From assembly GCA_027886175.1 (NCBI GenBank), contig JAJNNQ010000026.1, positions 22,462,001 to 22,526,000 of the forward strand: a stretch of 64,000 nucleotides of DNA, given 5' to 3'. The DNA comes from Phylloscopus collybita. Lineage: Eukaryota; Chordata; Aves; Passeriformes; Phylloscopidae. The number at the start of each line of letters is the position of its first letter. Position 1 is the first letter of the stretch. Below the pieces are notes generated by a model that ran no database searches, was not told where the DNA came from, and worked only from the letters and a program-made list of their open reading frames with translations. Below are positions 60,590-64,000 of the stretch, piece after piece. Made by a program: the position numbers and the translations under genes.

Positions 60590-61530
60590 GGGTGGTCATG
60601 CTCAGAGTGATGAGGAACATCCCTCAGGGACTGGTGTTGGGATGGGTGCACTGACACCTTTCTCAGTGACATGGACAGTGGGACTGAGTGCACTCTTAGG
60701 AAGTTTGTCAGTGACACCAAGCTACAAGGAGCAGACAACACACTGGAGGGAAGGAATGTTGTCCAGAAGGACCTGGACAAGCTTGAAATGTGGGTCTGCA
60801 AACATCATGAAGTTCAACAGAGCCAAGTGCAAGGTCCTGCACCTGGGTTGGGGCAACCCCAAGCACAAACACAGACTGGGTGGAGAATGGATTGAGAGCA
60901 GCCCTGAGGAGAAGGATTTGGGGGTGTTGTGAAAGCCAGCCACGTCCTGGTTTGAACCAAAGGGAGTGTGGCCAGCAGATCAAGGGAGGAGATTCTGCCC
61001 TCTCCTCTGCTCTTGTGAGACCCCACCCAGAGTACTGCATCCAGCTCTGGGGCCCCAGCATCAGAAGGACGTGGACCTGCTGGACCAAGTCAAGAGGAGG
61101 ACCACAAAGATGATCAGAGGGCTGGAGAACCTCTCCTATGAAAAACAGGCTGGGAGAATTGAGGTTGTTCAGCCTGGAGAAGAGAAGCTCCAGGGAGACC
61201 TTCTAGCACCTTCCAGTACTTAAAAGGGAGTAACAAGAAAGCTGGAGAAGGACTTCCTACAAGGGCTTGTAGTGACAAATCAATGGCTTTAAGCTGAAAG
61301 AGGGTAGGTTTAGACTAGATACAAGAAGAAATTTTTGCTATGAGAGTGGTGAGGTACTGGAACAGATTGCCCAAAGAAGTTGTGGATGCCCCATCCCTGA
61401 CTGTGTGCAAGGCCAGGTTGGATGGGGACTTGAGTAACCTTTCTAGAGGAAGGTGTTCCTACACAGAGCAGGAACTAGATGATTTTTATCATCTCTTCTT
61501 ACCCAAATTATTCTATGACCCTGTGATTTG
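60590..61530 (+). mobile_element. CR1 LINE, 3' 0.9 kb with remnant of ORF2
   Basis: The largest CR1 copy here. From about 60670 to 60930 it preserves, over shifting frames, the C-terminal end of the CR1 reverse-transcriptase ORF (DLDKLE near 60771, then WIESSPEEKDLGVL ending near 60930). After that come the 3' UTR blocks 'cagctctggggccccagcat', 'gagaacctctcctatgaaaa', 'ttgttcagcctggagaagag' and 'ggtactggaacagattgccc', and it ends 'attctatgaccctgtgattt'. The reading frame is broken and the 5' end truncated, so it is inactive. Confidence 0.95.
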
Positions 61531-61939
61531 ATCATTATTATTGTCAGGGGCAGTATTGCCATCAGTTTCTGTGTGATTCATTCTGGAGGAGAAAAGAAGT
61601 TCATCAACACTGTTATCTTATATATAGGACCTGTTTGTGTTCCTGGTGACCATGTTCAGCTATTTCTGGATGAATTTGTGGCTGTAGGAAGGTTCTATAT
61701 CTATATGTCTCTGCTTCAGTGGAAAGGCTGAGAGTCTGGGCAGATCTACAGGTGACTGAATCCATGCCAGAAATGGAACACTTTCCTGGGGAGGAAACAC
61801 AGAGGTCTGAAATTCCCATTGCAGATTAAAAAAAAAAAAAAAAATTAATTGATGTTAAATGCTTTTGCTGAGTCATTGAAATGCTGAACCTTAGTCTCCT
61901 AAAATGACACCTTCAGGATGGAATAGTTAATTCTGACCG

Positions 61940-61963
61940 TTTTTTTTTTTTTTTTTTTTTTTT
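61940..61963. repeat. Poly-T tract, 24 nt
   Basis: Uninterrupted run of T. Confidence 0.9.
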
Positions 61964-62573
61964 CTTGTGATATGTTTAGGCCAAATAATTTTTGCAGGGC
62001 ATTAATATACATGGGAATTAGCTATACAAAAACAGAAGTGCAGTATGTCCTTAGATGTATTTTCTCTCTTAATTGTGTTTTGCCAATTAAATTGAGCTCC
62101 TGGCTTGCATCTGTGGAATACTTGACATTTCTTATATACTTTAATCAGGTAGACTTCTCTGCATACTTTTTGCTGTACGGGAGGAAGTGAGATTAATTCT
62201 CACTATAACCTGAGATGAATTGATTATACATTAAGTGGACTTGCATTCCTTTGTCTCTCTGGTGTCCTAGGCTGTTCTTTTCCACCACATGGAAGTTTTT
62301 TTGCTTCTCTTTTTTTTCTTAGTGTTTTAATATAGCAAGAACTGCTGAATAAACTGAATTGGTGACTTTTTTTGTCTTCTGGGCATATGATTATTAATTA
62401 TCAGAATACACAGTTCTCTCAGAATTATATACATATAAAAATAATGGTGTTAAATATTTCCCCCTCCTTCATATAGTACAGACACCTAACACCATCTCAT
62501 TTGTCCCAGTGTTAAATAACCTCTGTCAAGATATTGGCTAAATACAGTTTAGACAACTGTAGATTTGCTGAAT

Positions 62574-62605
62574 ATCTCTCATGCTTTTGGTATGGCATGA
62601 GAGAT
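62574..62605. repeat. Perfect inverted repeat, 11-bp arms
   Basis: ATCTCTCATGC at 62574-62584 and its exact reverse complement at 62595-62605, with a 10-nt loop. Confidence 0.8.
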
Positions 62606-64000
62606 TATGCTTGTCTTGAAAGGAGAAGCAACCCTGTTGGACATTTTAACATGAAAAGTGACTTAGACATTTGCTGGAGAGTAGAGGAGAGGAAGAAGTA
62701 AGCAAGATGTATCTCTCAGAGAGTGAAAGAGAATGCAGACCTCCCATTTATCTAATTTGGTGTTTTGGGATAATTTGGCCTCTCAGGGGCCATATTTATG
62801 CACCTGATGCAATCAGCCACTCCTATCAATGACTTCAAGCCTGAGAGTTACACCCATCTACATTAGGGAATGGAAATATTCCACCAAGAATACTTAACTC
62901 TTTGGGACTTTGACCTTTAAGCTATTCTACTTTATCATTTTTTTCTGACCAATCCCATTGCTGTGATTTAATTCCAACTGCTGCAAAACTTGGCTTATGG
63001 TGTACTGAACTAGGCAGGCAGAGCAGAGCTAACTTTGTGAATCCAATTATTCAAGGAAACAACTATTTTAGTTACAAAACAGAGCTGGTTTTGCGCCATA
63101 TCTTACTTCTGACCCTTCTCTGTTATTGTTTTTACTAGACTAACTGATAACACAGACAAGATTTCAGGCATATAAGCCCTCTTTTCAGATATGTCAAAGG
63201 TGTAATTCATTGCATGTGTCCATGCCCCATTCCATGCACACTCATTCTTCATGCCAGTCTCTGTCTGCTGACTCCTGTGTTATGCTGACAGAACCATTTG
63301 CAACAGCTCCTATTGAATTTAATCAGAAAACTGATGCAGGCAAGGAATGGCTGTGATTTCCTTCTTACTGCTCATCCAGGTGAGCTCTTTGGTGCACTGC
63401 TGCCTGAGTGCTTGTGCTTGCACAAGAGAGGAAAGGACTGAGTGTAAAGCAAAACAGATTGACACCAAGCCAAGGGCAGGGTCTGGGGGTACCATTTCCA
63501 GCAGTGCCCGTGTTCATCACAAAGCTAGGATCTAGCAGTATGATGTAGTACTTGCACCTAGGAGTTCTGATCTCAGCTGATATTGCAAAGAAACATATCC
63601 TTTGAAACTATTATTTATCTCACATTTCTTTACAGCTCAATTTACTTGTCCTGGCAATTTCAGTCTTCTGTTATGACCCATCCCATGTTTTCCTGCTGTC
63701 TGTTCCCTGTCATGCAAATTTTATGTGATATCACTATACTGAGAACTAGGAAATGTAGGTATTCCTGCATTCTTTTCCTGCATTTCCAGTCTTCCCTTTC
63801 TTTTACTCTTGAACATTTCTTGTTTCTTTTGCACATTATTCCCTTTTCAACTTGCACCTCTTTTCCATTCCCTGCACAAGTTTCTTCTTGAGTTATTCTT
63901 CTGTAGATTTGTTTTGTAATATCTGCCTGTCTGTCTCACTGATTCCAGGAGGATCTGAGGTTATTCTGAAAATGTCAGGACATTGTACTTGCAAATGTGT

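Larger units (their letters stand above)
61531..64000. other. Intergenic to window end, no gene recognised
   Basis: Holds a 17-A run (61828-61844), a 24-T run (61940-61963) and an 11-bp perfect hairpin (62574-62605). No coding exon or mobile element recognised. Confidence 0.55.

Noticed and set aside
60642..61531. Several short frames around 60.6-61.5 kb that look protein-coding
   Set aside because: They are broken pieces of a CR1 LINE ORF2 end and its 3' UTR, not a host gene.
1..64000. CRISPR arrays, bacterial operons, tRNA or rRNA genes
   Set aside because: I looked for regularly spaced repeats and tRNA-like box sequences and found none. The window is vertebrate nuclear DNA.

Overview
This is a vertebrate nuclear window, almost certainly from a bird. 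It carries a multi-exon gene with GT-AG introns and a CpG-island promoter. The interspersed repeats are mostly CR1-type LINE fragments, many ending in the ATAGAATCA/ATTCTATGA-like 3' terminus typical of avian CR1, plus two solo retroviral-type LTRs. I cannot name the species from the sequence alone.

Region by region: positions 1 to about 225 hold a terminal exon on the + strand, ending in a poly(A) signal. I read it as the last exon of SNX14, mainly because SNX14 lies tail-to-tail with NT5E in other amniotes. From 2649 to 27182 on the - strand lies a complete NT5E gene (ecto-5'-nucleotidase, CD73). Nine coding exons join in frame to 1704 nt, a 567-residue protein plus stop. Every splice junction is GT-AG and every phase matches. 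The metal-binding, catalytic-dyad, substrate-binding and disulfide residues are all identifiable, and the C-terminus is a short GPI-anchor signal. Exon 1 sits in a strong CpG island (about 26820-27620).

From about 27.7 kb to 64 kb I find no convincing protein-coding gene. This is the 5' flank of NT5E. It contains several CR1 copies, two homologous solo LTRs (41205-41662 and 56128-56587), a second, orphan CpG island (about 37780-38370), AT-rich simple sequence and some perfect short inverted repeats. The long open frames in the two CpG islands are compositional artefacts.

Functionally the window is dominated by one gene. CD73 hydrolyses extracellular AMP to adenosine at the cell surface. I found no evidence of a previously undescribed multi-gene system. 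The points most worth checking are a signal peptide built from two simple repeats, remodelled N-glycosylation sites, a 16-nt homopolymer directly against the stop codon, the orphan CpG island, the intronic repeat pair and the LTR pair.
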